A stretch of DNA of 64,000 bases from Bosea sp. 124 (GTDB taxonomy: Bacteria > Pseudomonadota > Alphaproteobacteria > Rhizobiales > Beijerinckiaceae), in the NCBI RefSeq assembly GCF_003046175.1, contig NZ_PZZM01000001.1:3551001-3615000 (forward strand), in the 5' to 3' direction. The position numbers were made by a program, and so were the translations under genes. Each line of letters begins with the position of its first letter. The first letter of the stretch is position 1. Of this stretch, positions 34,822-43,383 are shown in pieces. Below the pieces are notes generated by a model. It was not told where the DNA came from, did no database searches, and worked only from the letters and a program-made list of their open reading frames with translations.

Positions 34822-34839
34822 ATGTGGTTAAGCCCACAT
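34822..34839. promoter_or_regulatory. Inverted repeat with TTAAGC core between chpT and cysQ-like gene
   Basis: Perfect 6-base arms ATGTGG and CCACAT flank TTAAGC. On the minus strand this reads TTAACC, a CtrA half-site, facing chpT 86 bases from its start. It may be an operator or part of the divergent promoters. Confidence 0.35.
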
Positions 34840-34874
34840 ATCCGGCCAGGCGAAGCGAAGGACGAGTTGCAGTG

Positions 34875-35753
34875 ATGACGGCCCAGGGGCATGCACACCA
34901 GGCGAACGAGCGTCAGGAGACGCCGGGCCAGGGGGATTCGCGCCTTGCCGACCGGAACGAACTGGCACGATGTTTGGCGGAGGCGGCCCGCCTCAGCGGC
35001 GCCGTTCTCTTGGCGATGCGAGCCGCGCGCGACGTGACGATCAAGCCGGACGGCTCGCCGGTCTGCTCGGCCGACATGGCGGCCGATCATGCGGCCAAGC
35101 AGGCATTGGCGCGGCTTCTGCCGGGTATCCCGGTGGTCAGCGAGGAGAGCGCCTCGGCCGTCGCGCCCGCGCCCGTCTTCATCCTGCTCGACCCGCTCGA
35201 CGGTACGCGAGAGTTCCTGGCCGGCGGCGACAGCTATTGCGTCGCTATCGCTGTGATCTGCGGCGAGAGGCCGATTGCGGGCGCGATCGCCGCGCCGGCC
35301 AGCGGCCGGCTCTGGTTTGCGGGGGAGGACGCCTTCGCGCAGGGCCTGACGCCTGACGGCGCCACGATCGGCGAGGCGCGCCGGATCGCCGTGCGCGCTT
35401 TGCCGGCCGAGGGGCCGGCGACGCTGGTCAGCCGCTTCCATGGCGACCGGCTGAGCGACGCCGTCGCGGCCGCATTGGGCTCCACCACCACGGTGCCGAT
35501 GTCCTCGGCCGTCAAATTCGGCCTGCTCGCTTCGGGCGAGGCCGATCTGCATGTGCGCGGCGGCCCGACCATGGAATGGGACATTGCGGCCGGCGACGTG
35601 ATCCTGCGTGCCGCCGGGGGGATCATCCTGATGCTGGACGGCACGACCCCCAGCTATGGCCGGATTGATCGCGACTATCGCAACCCGCCCTTCATCGCCG
35701 CGTCGAGCGAGGCCCTGGCCCGGCGCGCGGTGGCTGCCGCCGCCGCGGGCTGA
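34875..35753 (+). CDS. cysQ: CysQ/inositol monophosphatase-family phosphatase
   Basis: A 292-residue Mg-dependent phosphatase, most like 3'(2'),5'-bisphosphate nucleotidase CysQ, which clears PAP made during sulfate assimilation. The metal-binding motifs are VVSEES (Glu), ILLDPLDGTREF (Asp-Pro-Leu-Asp-Gly-Thr) and EWDIAAGDVILRAAGG near the C-terminus. The first 30 residues are a polar extension. ATG 34875 is chosen over the upstream codon at 34824. Inositol-1-phosphatase is an alternative specificity; DGTREF with Arg-Glu-Phe favours CysQ. It is divergent from chpT. Confidence 0.85.
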   Translation: MTAQGHAHQANERQETPGQGDSRLADRNELARCLAEAARLSGAVLLAMRAARDVTIKPDGSPVCSADMAADHAAKQALARLLPGIPVVSEESASAVAPAPVFILLDPLDGTREFLAGGDSYCVAIAVICGERPIAGAIAAPASGRLWFAGEDAFAQGLTPDGATIGEARRIAVRALPAEGPATLVSRFHGDRLSDAVAAALGSTTTVPMSSAVKFGLLASGEADLHVRGGPTMEWDIAAGDVILRAAGGIILMLDGTTPSYGRIDRDYRNPPFIAASSEALARRAVAAAAAG

Positions 35754-35777
35754 GCCAACCGGCGCAGCCCGTCCGCC

Positions 35778-36311
35778 TCAGCGGGCGATGCTCCGCGAGA
35801 CATCGTCCCATTTCGTTTCAGCCGTTTTGAGGAGATTCGCGTCCTCGACGAAGCTGCGGCGGTTCTCCGGCGTGCGGAACAGGAACAGCCGCGAGCCGAT
35901 CACGGCGAATTGGCGCGGATCGGTATCGACGGCGCGACCTTCGGCGACAGCCGACGCGTCGAAGCCGTCAAAGGCGGGTTCGTAGATGTCGGGCGCATCG
36001 CGGAACGCCTCGCGGTTGGCGGCGGAGACGAAGCGCCAGACGGCACCTTGATGGACGATCTCGTAGTCCGGGTGCCCGGACATCGCGTGCTTCTCGATTC
36101 GATAGGCAACGGGATCATAACCCCGCAAGGCGAGGCCCGAATGCGGGTCGCGCTGCATGCCCTCGTCAAGCGAGGGCAGCTCGGGCAGGCCCGCGGGCAA
36201 GCCGGGCGTGGTGGCGAAGGCGGGTGTTGTGAAAGCCGCCACGGCGAGCGCGCCGATGACCACCATTCGATTGGCAACGGAAATCCGTCGCTGCCATGTT
36301 CCAGCCTTCAT
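35778..36311 (-). CDS. Exported YHS-domain protein
   Basis: A 177-residue protein with an N-terminal signal peptide (about 1-33, hydrophobic core MVVIGALAVAAFTTPAFA) and one YHS domain: LRGYDPVAYRIEKHAMSG, VWRFVSAANREAFRDAPDIYEP. The cysteine often found in the YGGYC position is absent (FDGFDAS), so a metal role is doubtful. ATG 36311 is supported by AGGAT eight bases upstream. Function unknown. It is divergent from eipA with a 275-base region in which no clear motif was found. Confidence 0.75.
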   Translation of the reverse strand: MKAGTWQRRISVANRMVVIGALAVAAFTTPAFATTPGLPAGLPELPSLDEGMQRDPHSGLALRGYDPVAYRIEKHAMSGHPDYEIVHQGAVWRFVSAANREAFRDAPDIYEPAFDGFDASAVAEGRAVDTDPRQFAVIGSRLFLFRTPENRRSFVEDANLLKTAETKWDDVSRSIAR

Positions 36312-36586
36312 CGCGGCAAATCCTGAGCGTGTGCTGCCGGCGGACCCTGAGTCCGCCCTGCAATCTTCACGGGTTGGATACACTTTCGAGGGTATCAAAC
36401 TGGTTACGGAACTGGTTCGCATTTGCGCAGCATCGTGCCTGGAGTTCGGATTCCGCCGGATCGCCCGGGTCGGCGTCCCCCTCTCACCGTTCTGGCGAGA
36501 CCTTGCCAGGCTGTCGGCAGCCTTGGGGTCGAGACGCCGGAGCGGATCGACGGCGCGAGCTGGCGCCCCACCCGGAGACCGATTTC

Positions 36587-37177
36587 ATGACTCATACCCG
36601 CCGCAGCCTGATCAAGGGTGGCCTGGCGCTCGCCGGTGCCGGCATGGCCCAACTGCCCGGTGCCGCTTCGGCCCAGCAATCTTACGGGCAGAGCCGGTCC
36701 TTCTCGCAGAACGAGCTTGTCGGCTCGGGCCACCAGTTCTTCGGCAATGTCTCGCGCGGGCTTGCTCTCGCGGTCGAGGAGGCGGTCCGCCGCTGGGGCG
36801 AGCCGAACGGCTACGTCCTGGGTCAGGAGGCGTCCGGCGCCTTCGTCGGAGGGCTTCGCTATGGCGAGGGCACATTGTTCACCCGCAATGCCGGTGACCG
36901 CAAGGTGTTCTGGCAGGGGCCGTCTGTCGGCTTCGACTTCGGCGGCGAAGGTGCCCGCACGATGATGCTGGTCTATGGCCTTCCGGCGGTCGAGGCGCTC
37001 TATCAGCGCTTCGTCGGCGTCGATGGCTCGGCCTATTTCATCGGCGGCTTCGGCTTCACCGCGCTGGCGGCCGAGGGCGTGACCGTCGTCCCGATACGCA
37101 CCGGTGTCGGCTGGCGGCTTGGCGTCAATCTCGGCTATCTGAAGTTCACGCCGCAGGCGACCTGGAACCCCTTCTGA
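36587..37177 (+). CDS. eipA: Envelope integrity protein EipA (DUF1134)
   Basis: A 196-residue periplasmic protein of the DUF1134 family, whose Brucella member EipA supports envelope integrity. It begins with a twin-arginine signal (THTRRSLIKGGLALAGAGMA) cleaved near SAQQ. The DUF1134 core has NELVGSGHQFFGNVSRGLA, VFWQGPSVGFDFGG and QRFVGVDGSAYFIGGFGFT. CCCGGAGACC precedes the ATG. The family is restricted mostly to alphaproteobacteria. It appears monocistronic. Confidence 0.88.
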   Translation: MTHTRRSLIKGGLALAGAGMAQLPGAASAQQSYGQSRSFSQNELVGSGHQFFGNVSRGLALAVEEAVRRWGEPNGYVLGQEASGAFVGGLRYGEGTLFTRNAGDRKVFWQGPSVGFDFGGEGARTMMLVYGLPAVEALYQRFVGVDGSAYFIGGFGFTALAAEGVTVVPIRTGVGWRLGVNLGYLKFTPQATWNPF

Positions 37178-37322
37178 CGCGTCCTGGTCGAAGCCAGGCC
37201 TGAAGGTGTGCGCAACGCGGATGCCGTGCCGTAACGGCAGCAATGGTGGTCTTGGCAGGCTGCCGCGCGAAAGCCGATTTCCGCTTTCCGGCGCGATGCC
37301 CTAATCTGCCGTCCCCCCGGAT

Positions 37323-38597
37323 GTGGAGCCGTACATCTTGATCGAAGCTGTCATGCTCGTAGCGCTCGGCTTCCTGTCGGCCAGCCTGCTCGCGCTGGCG
37401 GCTGTGCCGGCGCTGGCCCGCCGGGCCGACAGGCTGGCGCGCAAGCGCGCGGAGGCTGCCTTTCCGCTGTCGCTGGCCGAGATCGCCGCCGACCGCGACC
37501 ATCTGCGCGCCGAACTCGCGCTGCGCGCCCGTACCCTCGAACAGGAGGCCGAGCGCGGCTTCGCGGCCAAGGCGGCTGCGTTGCAGGATCTCGGCCGACG
37601 CGACATGAAGATCGGCGAGCTCGATGTCGCGCTGCATGATCGCGACGGACGGATCGCGGTGCTGGAAAGCGACCTCGAAACCACGCGTGGCGAACTGGCC
37701 GAGACCCGCGCGGCGCTTGCACGGGAAACCGCGACGCTTGCCGAGACGACCGCGATCCTCGACAGGCGCGTCGCCGATCTCGCCAGCGTCGAGCACGTGC
37801 TCGCAGAGACGCGCGCTTCGTTGACGGGCACCAGCGCCGATCTCTTGGCCCGCGACGGCGAACTGGCGCGGGAGCGCGAGACGCTCGGCCGCAGCCAGTC
37901 CCTCCTGGTAGAGAGCGAGTGCGAGCTTGCCCGGCTTCGGCAGGACCACGACCAGTTGCGGGTGGCGCAGGTCGAGGACCGCACGAAGATCATGGTGCTC
38001 GAAGGCAATGCAGGCGGCCTCTCCGACAGGCTGGCGGCGCAGCAGCAGGCCTTCGCGGAGAGCCAGGCAGCACTGAAGGCGATGACCGTCGATCGTGACA
38101 GCGAGCGGCTGCGGGCAAACGCGCTGGCGGCGCGGGCGGAGCAGGCGGAGGCCGGGCTCGCGGCGGCCGATGCGCGCGCCGTCGCAGCCGGGACCGCGGC
38201 GCTGCGGATCGAGGCGCTGCTGGCGCAGGAGACGCAGGCGCATGGCGGAGAAACCGAGGCGAGGCAAGCGATGGAGCAGGAGCTGACACAGGCCAAGGCG
38301 GCGCTCGACGCGGAGCGGCAGCGCGTCTCGCTGGAGGTCAACGGTCTGCGCGAGGATCTGCGGGCCCGCGAGGCACAGCTCGAAACAGTGCATGCCGAGG
38401 TCCAGACGTTGCACGGGGCTCTCGAACAGTCCCGCGCCGAGCGGGCCAAACTGAAGCGGGAAGCCGCCCAGGCACGCAAGGCGGGAGCTGTTGCGGCGGT
38501 GCCAGACCCGGCCGCCCATGCGGCGCTGCGCAAGGAGATCATGGTCGTCGCCGAGCGTCTGATGACCTTGCCGCCCGCACAGGAGGCGGCCGAATAG
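37323..38597 (+). CDS. Membrane-anchored coiled-coil protein of unknown function
   Basis: A 424-residue protein with one N-terminal membrane segment (about 6-35) followed by some 370 residues of nearly continuous Ala/Glu/Leu/Arg-rich coiled coil with heptad spacing (for example AEIAADRDHLRAELALRART). The C-terminus ends KEIMVVAERLMTLPPAQE. The start is uncertain: GTG 37323, or TTG/ATG a few codons later. No enzyme domain is seen. Topology suggests a cytoplasmic rod tethered to the inner membrane, possibly a scaffold. No named family is recognised. Confidence 0.75.
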   Translation: MEPYILIEAVMLVALGFLSASLLALAAVPALARRADRLARKRAEAAFPLSLAEIAADRDHLRAELALRARTLEQEAERGFAAKAAALQDLGRRDMKIGELDVALHDRDGRIAVLESDLETTRGELAETRAALARETATLAETTAILDRRVADLASVEHVLAETRASLTGTSADLLARDGELARERETLGRSQSLLVESECELARLRQDHDQLRVAQVEDRTKIMVLEGNAGGLSDRLAAQQQAFAESQAALKAMTVDRDSERLRANALAARAEQAEAGLAAADARAVAAGTAALRIEALLAQETQAHGGETEARQAMEQELTQAKAALDAERQRVSLEVNGLREDLRAREAQLETVHAEVQTLHGALEQSRAERAKLKREAAQARKAGAVAAVPDPAAHAALRKEIMVVAERLMTLPPAQEAAE

Positions 38598-38610
38598 CGG
38601 TCGCTTCGTT

Positions 38611-38647
38611 CGAAAACGGCTTTCCCCCGATCGCGATCATGCTCTAG
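38611..38647 (+). repeat. Dispersed intergenic repeat, copy 2
   Basis: cgaaaacggctttccc at one end and gatcatgctctag at the other align with the elements at 23856-23893 and 44691-44727 (complement). The GATCATGCTCT end is typical of intergenic repeats in this bacterial order. Confidence 0.45.
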
Positions 38648-38739
38648 GAAGGCGCGCATTCGTCCGCGTGCCTTCGCCCGCCCAGATTTCCGCCTGCCCA
38701 GAGTCCGCTCCGATTCCTGATCGAGATGGTTCCAGCCCC

Positions 38740-39720
38740 GTGACAGAACCCCGCTTCGACCTCCTCTGCATCGGCGAGCCGCTGGGCGAGTTCAACGCGA
38801 CCCGGGCCGAGACCGGCGCCTTCCAGTTCGGGCATGGCGGTGACACCTCGAACTGCGCCATCGCGGCCTCGCGGCAGGGGGCGAAGGCCGCCTATCTCGG
38901 CGCGCTCGGCGACGACATGGCGGGCCGTTCGATCCGCGATCTCTGGCGCCGCGAAGGGGTCGACGATGTCCATGTTTCGACGCATGCGAGCGCGCCGACG
39001 GGGCTGTATTTCGTCGATCACGGACCGAGCGGTCATGTCTTCTCCTATCTGCGCGCCGGTTCGGCGGCGAGCCTGGTCGGGCCACGCGACGTTTCGCGCG
39101 AGCTGATCGCCTCGGCGCGGATCGTGCAGGCCTCGGGCATCAGCCAGGCGATCTCGGCATCGGCCTGCGATGCCGTGTTCGAGGCCTTCGCGATGGCGCG
39201 CGATGCCGGCGTGCTCACGGCCTACGACACCAATCTGCGGCTCAAGCTCTGGCCGTTGACCCGCGCGAAGGCGATCATCAATGCCGCCTGCGGGATGGCC
39301 GACATCGTGCTGCCGGGCTTCGACGACGCGACCCAGCTCACGGGCCTGAGCGATCCCGACGCGATCGCAGATTTCTATCTCGGCCTCGGGGCGAAGATCG
39401 TGGCGCTGACACTCGGACATGAAGGCTCGCTGGTGGCGACGCCGGAGCGCCGCGAGCGGCTGGTGCCGATCAAGGTCGAGGCGATCGACGCCACCGGCGC
39501 CGGCGATTGCTATGACGGGGCCTTCCTGTCCGAGTATATCCGCACCGGCGATGCCTTCACGGCCGGCGCCTATGCCAATGTCGCGGCTGCGCTCTCCACC
39601 CAGGGTTTCGGCGCGGTCGCCCCGCTGCCGCGCCGCGCCGATGTCGAGGCCCGCATGGTGCTCGAGAAGACCATGGCGTTCGAGAAGACCTCGGCCCTCG
39701 CGGCGAAGAAAGCAGATTGA
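38740..39720 (+). CDS. PfkB-family sugar kinase, probable 2-keto-3-deoxygluconate kinase
   Basis: A 326-residue ribokinase-fold enzyme phosphorylating a sugar or sugar acid. The N-terminal signature holds GHGGDTSNCAIAASRQGA, the middle YDTNLRLKLWP is usual for KdgK, and the active-site signature is DATGAGDCYDGAFLSEY with the catalytic Asp. GTG 38740 is chosen because similarity begins at EPRFDLLCIGE. The stop shares one base with the following HAD gene, so the two proteins are likely made together. Adenosine or other sugar kinases remain possible. Confidence 0.8.
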   Translation: MTEPRFDLLCIGEPLGEFNATRAETGAFQFGHGGDTSNCAIAASRQGAKAAYLGALGDDMAGRSIRDLWRREGVDDVHVSTHASAPTGLYFVDHGPSGHVFSYLRAGSAASLVGPRDVSRELIASARIVQASGISQAISASACDAVFEAFAMARDAGVLTAYDTNLRLKLWPLTRAKAIINAACGMADIVLPGFDDATQLTGLSDPDAIADFYLGLGAKIVALTLGHEGSLVATPERRERLVPIKVEAIDATGAGDCYDGAFLSEYIRTGDAFTAGAYANVAAALSTQGFGAVAPLPRRADVEARMVLEKTMAFEKTSALAAKKAD

Positions 39721-40580
39721 TGGCGGTTCCGGTTCTCGACAAGGCGGGCACGCTGCTCGCCCGCTACGACGTGCTGATCAGCGATGTCTGGGGTGTGGTG
39801 CATGACGGCGTCTGGGCGATGCCGCCGGCCTGCGACGCGCTGACGACCTTCCGCGAGCAGGGCGGTGCGGTGGTGTTGCTCTCCAACGCGCCGAGCCCCT
39901 CTGAGCAGGTTGCTGAGCTGCTCGACAAGAAGCGCGTCCCGCGCGGCGCATGGGACCGGCTCGTCACCTCGGGCGACGTGACCCGTGCATTGATCGCCGA
40001 GAGCCATCACCGCAAGGTCTTCCATATCGGCTGGCAAAGTGATCGCGCGGTCTTCGATGGCGCCGATATCGAGTTGGTCGGCGAAGACGAGGCCGACCTC
40101 GTCGTCGCGACCGAGCTCAACGACTACCGTACCGAGACGCCCGAACAGTATCGCCCGCTGCTGGAGCGTTTCGCGGCGCGCGGCGTGCCCTTCATTTGCG
40201 GCAATCCCGATCTCGTCGTGCATGTCGGGCATGATTTGCTGCCCTGTGCGGGGGCGCTCGCTCTGATCTACGAAGATCTCGGCGGCAGCGTCGCCTGGGC
40301 TGGCAAGCCCTATCGCCCGTCCTATGATCTGGCGCTGGAGGCGGCGCGCAGCGCGCGTGGCGGCCATCCGGTCGATCCGGCGAAGGTGCTGGTGATCGGC
40401 GATGCGGTGCGCACCGATCTCGCCGGCGCCCGGTTGATGGGCTTCGACAGCCTGTTCATCGCGGGCGGCATCCACCGCGACGAGACGATCCGCGACGGGG
40501 TGGTCGATCCGGCCGGGCTGGAGGCCGTGCTGGCAGGTGTTACGGTCAAGCCGGTCGCGGCGATGGGGGCGTTGGCTTAG
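39720..40580 (+). CDS. HAD-superfamily class IIA hydrolase
   Basis: A 286-residue phosphatase-like protein of the NagD/pyridoxal-phosphatase branch. Motif I reads ISDVWGVVHDG, with Trp where the second Asp of DxD is usual; motif II is VVLLSNAPSPS; motif IV is VLVIGDAVRTDLAGARLMG. This pattern belongs to a proteobacterial subfamily of unknown substrate. The ATG shares its A with the stop of the sugar kinase gene (TGATG), so it may act on a phosphorylated sugar made there. Its last 35 bases overlap a convergent small gene. Confidence 0.85.
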   Translation: MAVPVLDKAGTLLARYDVLISDVWGVVHDGVWAMPPACDALTTFREQGGAVVLLSNAPSPSEQVAELLDKKRVPRGAWDRLVTSGDVTRALIAESHHRKVFHIGWQSDRAVFDGADIELVGEDEADLVVATELNDYRTETPEQYRPLLERFAARGVPFICGNPDLVVHVGHDLLPCAGALALIYEDLGGSVAWAGKPYRPSYDLALEAARSARGGHPVDPAKVLVIGDAVRTDLAGARLMGFDSLFIAGGIHRDETIRDGVVDPAGLEAVLAGVTVKPVAAMGALA

Positions 40581-40848
40581 GCGGGCGGATCTGCCGCTCG
40601 AGCGATGTCAGAAGATCGAAGGCGGCGATCTGCGCTTCGGCAAAGCTTCCGGATCCTTCGCGCGTAAACGCGGCTACGGCCATCGCTGGATGACTTATGA
40701 CGGCGTTCCAGCCCGCAGGCTTCTGAAATATCGTTATGCGGAATTGCCGGATCTCGATCTGCCAGTTGCCCGCTCGGTTCCGCCGCCAGCCTTTGAGCTT
40801 AGGGAACTGAGAGCGTCGTCGGGCCGTCCGGCTGTCCAATGTAAGCAC
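40546..40848 (-). CDS. Small hypothetical protein
   Basis: A roughly 100-residue product, with an uncertain start (GTG 40848 or TTG 40839). The central part, QIEIRQFRITIFQKPAGW followed by a segment with FTREGSGSFAEAQIAAFDLL, looks like ordinary folded protein rather than a shadow frame. The C-terminus is Pro-rich. It fills a gap between two well-supported genes and overlaps the 3' end of the convergent HAD gene by 35 bases. No family is recognised. Confidence 0.45.
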   Translation of the reverse strand: MLTLDSRTARRRSQFPKLKGWRRNRAGNWQIEIRQFRITIFQKPAGWNAVISHPAMAVAAFTREGSGSFAEAQIAAFDLLTSLERQIRPPKPTPPSPRPA

Positions 40849-40907
40849 TCCGGCAATTGTGACGAGCGCGAGCCAATCAAGAGTTTCCCTCGCCCTGCAG
40901 CGCGACT

Positions 40908-43310
40908 TCAACGCCGCAGAGCAGAGTCCGTCATCGTCCCTCGTAGCCGCTTCCCGACATCCTCGAACAGCCCGCGGAACGGCCTGAACATGAAGCGCAC
41001 GGTCGAGCGACCGGACGGGACGGCGACGGCCCTGAACAGCACGTTGGCGCGCAGCATCTCCGCGGGCACGCCGTCGATCTCGACCTGCCACCAATGGTGC
41101 CAGACGTCGTTCAGCACGACATAGCCGCCTTGGGGCGCATCGACCTTCAGCGTGACCTCGGTGGTTCCGTAGTCGGCGATGCGAATGGAGCCCGGCGGAG
41201 GCGAGTCCGTCTGGCTGCGGAACGGCAGGGCCGGATTCGGTGGCAGGGGTGGCACGTCGCGATCGAGCAGCACGCTCCGGCGCGGATCGAATCCTTCAGG
41301 CCATCGGCCCGTCTGCAGGATCGCGTCGAAATCGGCCCTCTCGGCCTTCGTCACGAGCAGCACACGCGGAAGGGCGCGGGGATTTTCGTAGACATAGGCG
41401 TCGGGCGTGCGCGCGATCTGGAGGAGATCGCCGGGCTTCAGCGCCTTGTCGATCTGCTCGGCGGGCACGCCGGTCGCGATGAAGCGCAGGCCGAGCATGT
41501 CGGCGAGCAACGAGCGATAGCCGGGCATCAGGGCCGAGAAGGTTCGCTGGTCGGGCAGGGCGACATGGTCGCCGGCGCCGGTCGCCTTGCTGTAGAGCCC
41601 GAGCCTGAGCGGGTTGTAGCCAAGCGTGTTGTCGAGCCGGTGCACGAGGCTGGCATTGGGCCAGTGGAAGCCGATGCCGGCGAGTTCGATGCGGTCGCGC
41701 CGGTCGGGACCGGCGGTGCGGGCGGTTTCGCGCTTGAGCAGGGCGATGGTCTCGTTGGCGCTGTCGGCGCGCAGGACATCGTAGTCCTGCGAGGGCAGGG
41801 CGGTGGACTCGCTCGGGCCGTTATTGACCGAAAGATCGACCACCAGCGTCGCGGCCAGCACGATGGCGGCCGCCAGCCCGGCCCCGCGCAGCGCCAGCCC
41901 GCGCGCCGCGACCACTGCACCGACGGCCAGCACGGCGCAGAGAAGGGCTGTGACGAGCGGCACGGTCGCGACAGGGAGGCGCCCGACCGTCCAGGCGAGC
42001 CAGACGGCGAAAGCGAGCGCGCCTGCGAAAAGCGCGATCTCGACGATCCGCTGCCAGGGCCGCGCGCGCGGCGCGGTGCCGGTCATGACGAGATGGGTGA
42101 CATAGCCGCCGAGCAGGGCGATGAGCGCCCCCAGGATGAAGAGGGCATCGGCCGGACGGCGGTAGAAGGAGACGCCCGGAAGCTCGAACAAGAGCTGGAA
42201 GCCCGGGGTGAAGCGCCCGAGCGCATAGACCAGCACGATCAGGGCCGCGAGGCTCAGAGCCACGATCTCGCGCCGGAGCAGTGCGCCGCGGACAAGGCCG
42301 ACGGTCAGCACCAGCCCCATCGGGATCAGCCCGAGATAGAGCTGGCTCATGTTGCGGGCGAGGTAGAGGTCCTGCGGGCCGAAGCGCGCCTCGAAGGCGG
42401 GACTGGGGGCGCCCCAGAAGTTATCGAGCGGGCCGGCCGCGCCATAGAGATTGGCGAAAAGCCCGGTCAGCAATGCTACCGGGTGAAGCGAGCCCTTGCC
42501 AGCGTCGATGAGGTCGATGGCCGGGCGGTTGGATTCCTGCGCGAGGAAGGCGGTGAGCAGGATCGGGACCGTCGCGACCAGCACGGCGCCGAGCCCGCCC
42601 GCCAGCAGAGGCAGGAGGCTGGTGCGCAACGCCTGCCATGGGCTTCGGGCCATCGCGATCGCGGCGATGACGAGCCCGGCCAGGACATAGACGCCGATCA
42701 GCGCGACCTGGTCGCGGCCGAGGACCATGAAGCCGGCGACGATGCCCGCCGTGAAGCCATAGGCCAGCGAGCCGCGTTCCAGCGCCCGCGCCACCAAAGC
42801 GAGGGTGATGGCGAAGTAGCCGAGGCTCAGCACCTGCCCGACATGCTGGATGCGCCAGGCGGCGGCGGCCCCAAACGCGAAGGCCAGCGCCGCGACGACG
42901 GCTCCGGCGGGATGCCAGTCGCGGTCCCGGAAGATCACGACGAAGGCGAGCGCGCCGGCCAGCAGCGTGCCCAGCACGGCGCCGTCGCCGAGCCGGAAGC
43001 CGGGCACGGGTTCGATCGCGGCGATCAGGGCGAAGGGCGGCGAGAAGATCAGGGATTGCGGGTCAGCGATCTGAGGCGAGCCGGCAAAGACATAGGGCGT
43101 CCAGAAGGGCGAGCGCCCGCTGTGCCAGGCTTCGGCCAGGAACTGGAGCTGAGGCTGGAAATGCGCCTTGGCGTCCCAGGGAATGGTGACGATGCCCGAC
43201 AGCCAGGGCCAGGACAGGGCGATCCAGGCCAGGATCACGATGCCGATCACGCCGGCCAGCGGCCAGCGCGACGGCGATTGTCCGGATTCGGGGTCGAGCA
43301 ATTGCGACAT
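40908..43310 (-). CDS. YfhO-like large integral membrane protein
   Basis: An 800-residue protein with an N-terminal membrane region of about 12-14 helices (1-500) in the manner of GT-C-like YfhO proteins. It begins with a periplasmic loop containing WDAKAHFQPQLQFLAEAW and ending in SPFWTPYVFAGSP. A C-terminal soluble part (500-800) includes ALMPGYRSLLADMLGLRF and YVVLNDVWHHWWQVEIDG, the latter region typical of YfhO. In Gram-positives YfhO relatives glycosylate lipoteichoic acids; the role here is unknown, perhaps transfer of a sugar from a lipid carrier. It is 73 bases downstream of the GTP cyclohydrolase gene on the same strand. Confidence 0.75.
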   Translation of the reverse strand: MSQLLDPESGQSPSRWPLAGVIGIVILAWIALSWPWLSGIVTIPWDAKAHFQPQLQFLAEAWHSGRSPFWTPYVFAGSPQIADPQSLIFSPPFALIAAIEPVPGFRLGDGAVLGTLLAGALAFVVIFRDRDWHPAGAVVAALAFAFGAAAAWRIQHVGQVLSLGYFAITLALVARALERGSLAYGFTAGIVAGFMVLGRDQVALIGVYVLAGLVIAAIAMARSPWQALRTSLLPLLAGGLGAVLVATVPILLTAFLAQESNRPAIDLIDAGKGSLHPVALLTGLFANLYGAAGPLDNFWGAPSPAFEARFGPQDLYLARNMSQLYLGLIPMGLVLTVGLVRGALLRREIVALSLAALIVLVYALGRFTPGFQLLFELPGVSFYRRPADALFILGALIALLGGYVTHLVMTGTAPRARPWQRIVEIALFAGALAFAVWLAWTVGRLPVATVPLVTALLCAVLAVGAVVAARGLALRGAGLAAAIVLAATLVVDLSVNNGPSESTALPSQDYDVLRADSANETIALLKRETARTAGPDRRDRIELAGIGFHWPNASLVHRLDNTLGYNPLRLGLYSKATGAGDHVALPDQRTFSALMPGYRSLLADMLGLRFIATGVPAEQIDKALKPGDLLQIARTPDAYVYENPRALPRVLLVTKAERADFDAILQTGRWPEGFDPRRSVLLDRDVPPLPPNPALPFRSQTDSPPPGSIRIADYGTTEVTLKVDAPQGGYVVLNDVWHHWWQVEIDGVPAEMLRANVLFRAVAVPSGRSTVRFMFRPFRGLFEDVGKRLRGTMTDSALRR

Positions 43311-43383
43311 CAGGCTGCGGTGCCCGAAGTCATCATGGCGATCAACCCCTTGCCGCTGGCGACGGGGCCTGCCCCATCGCGGC

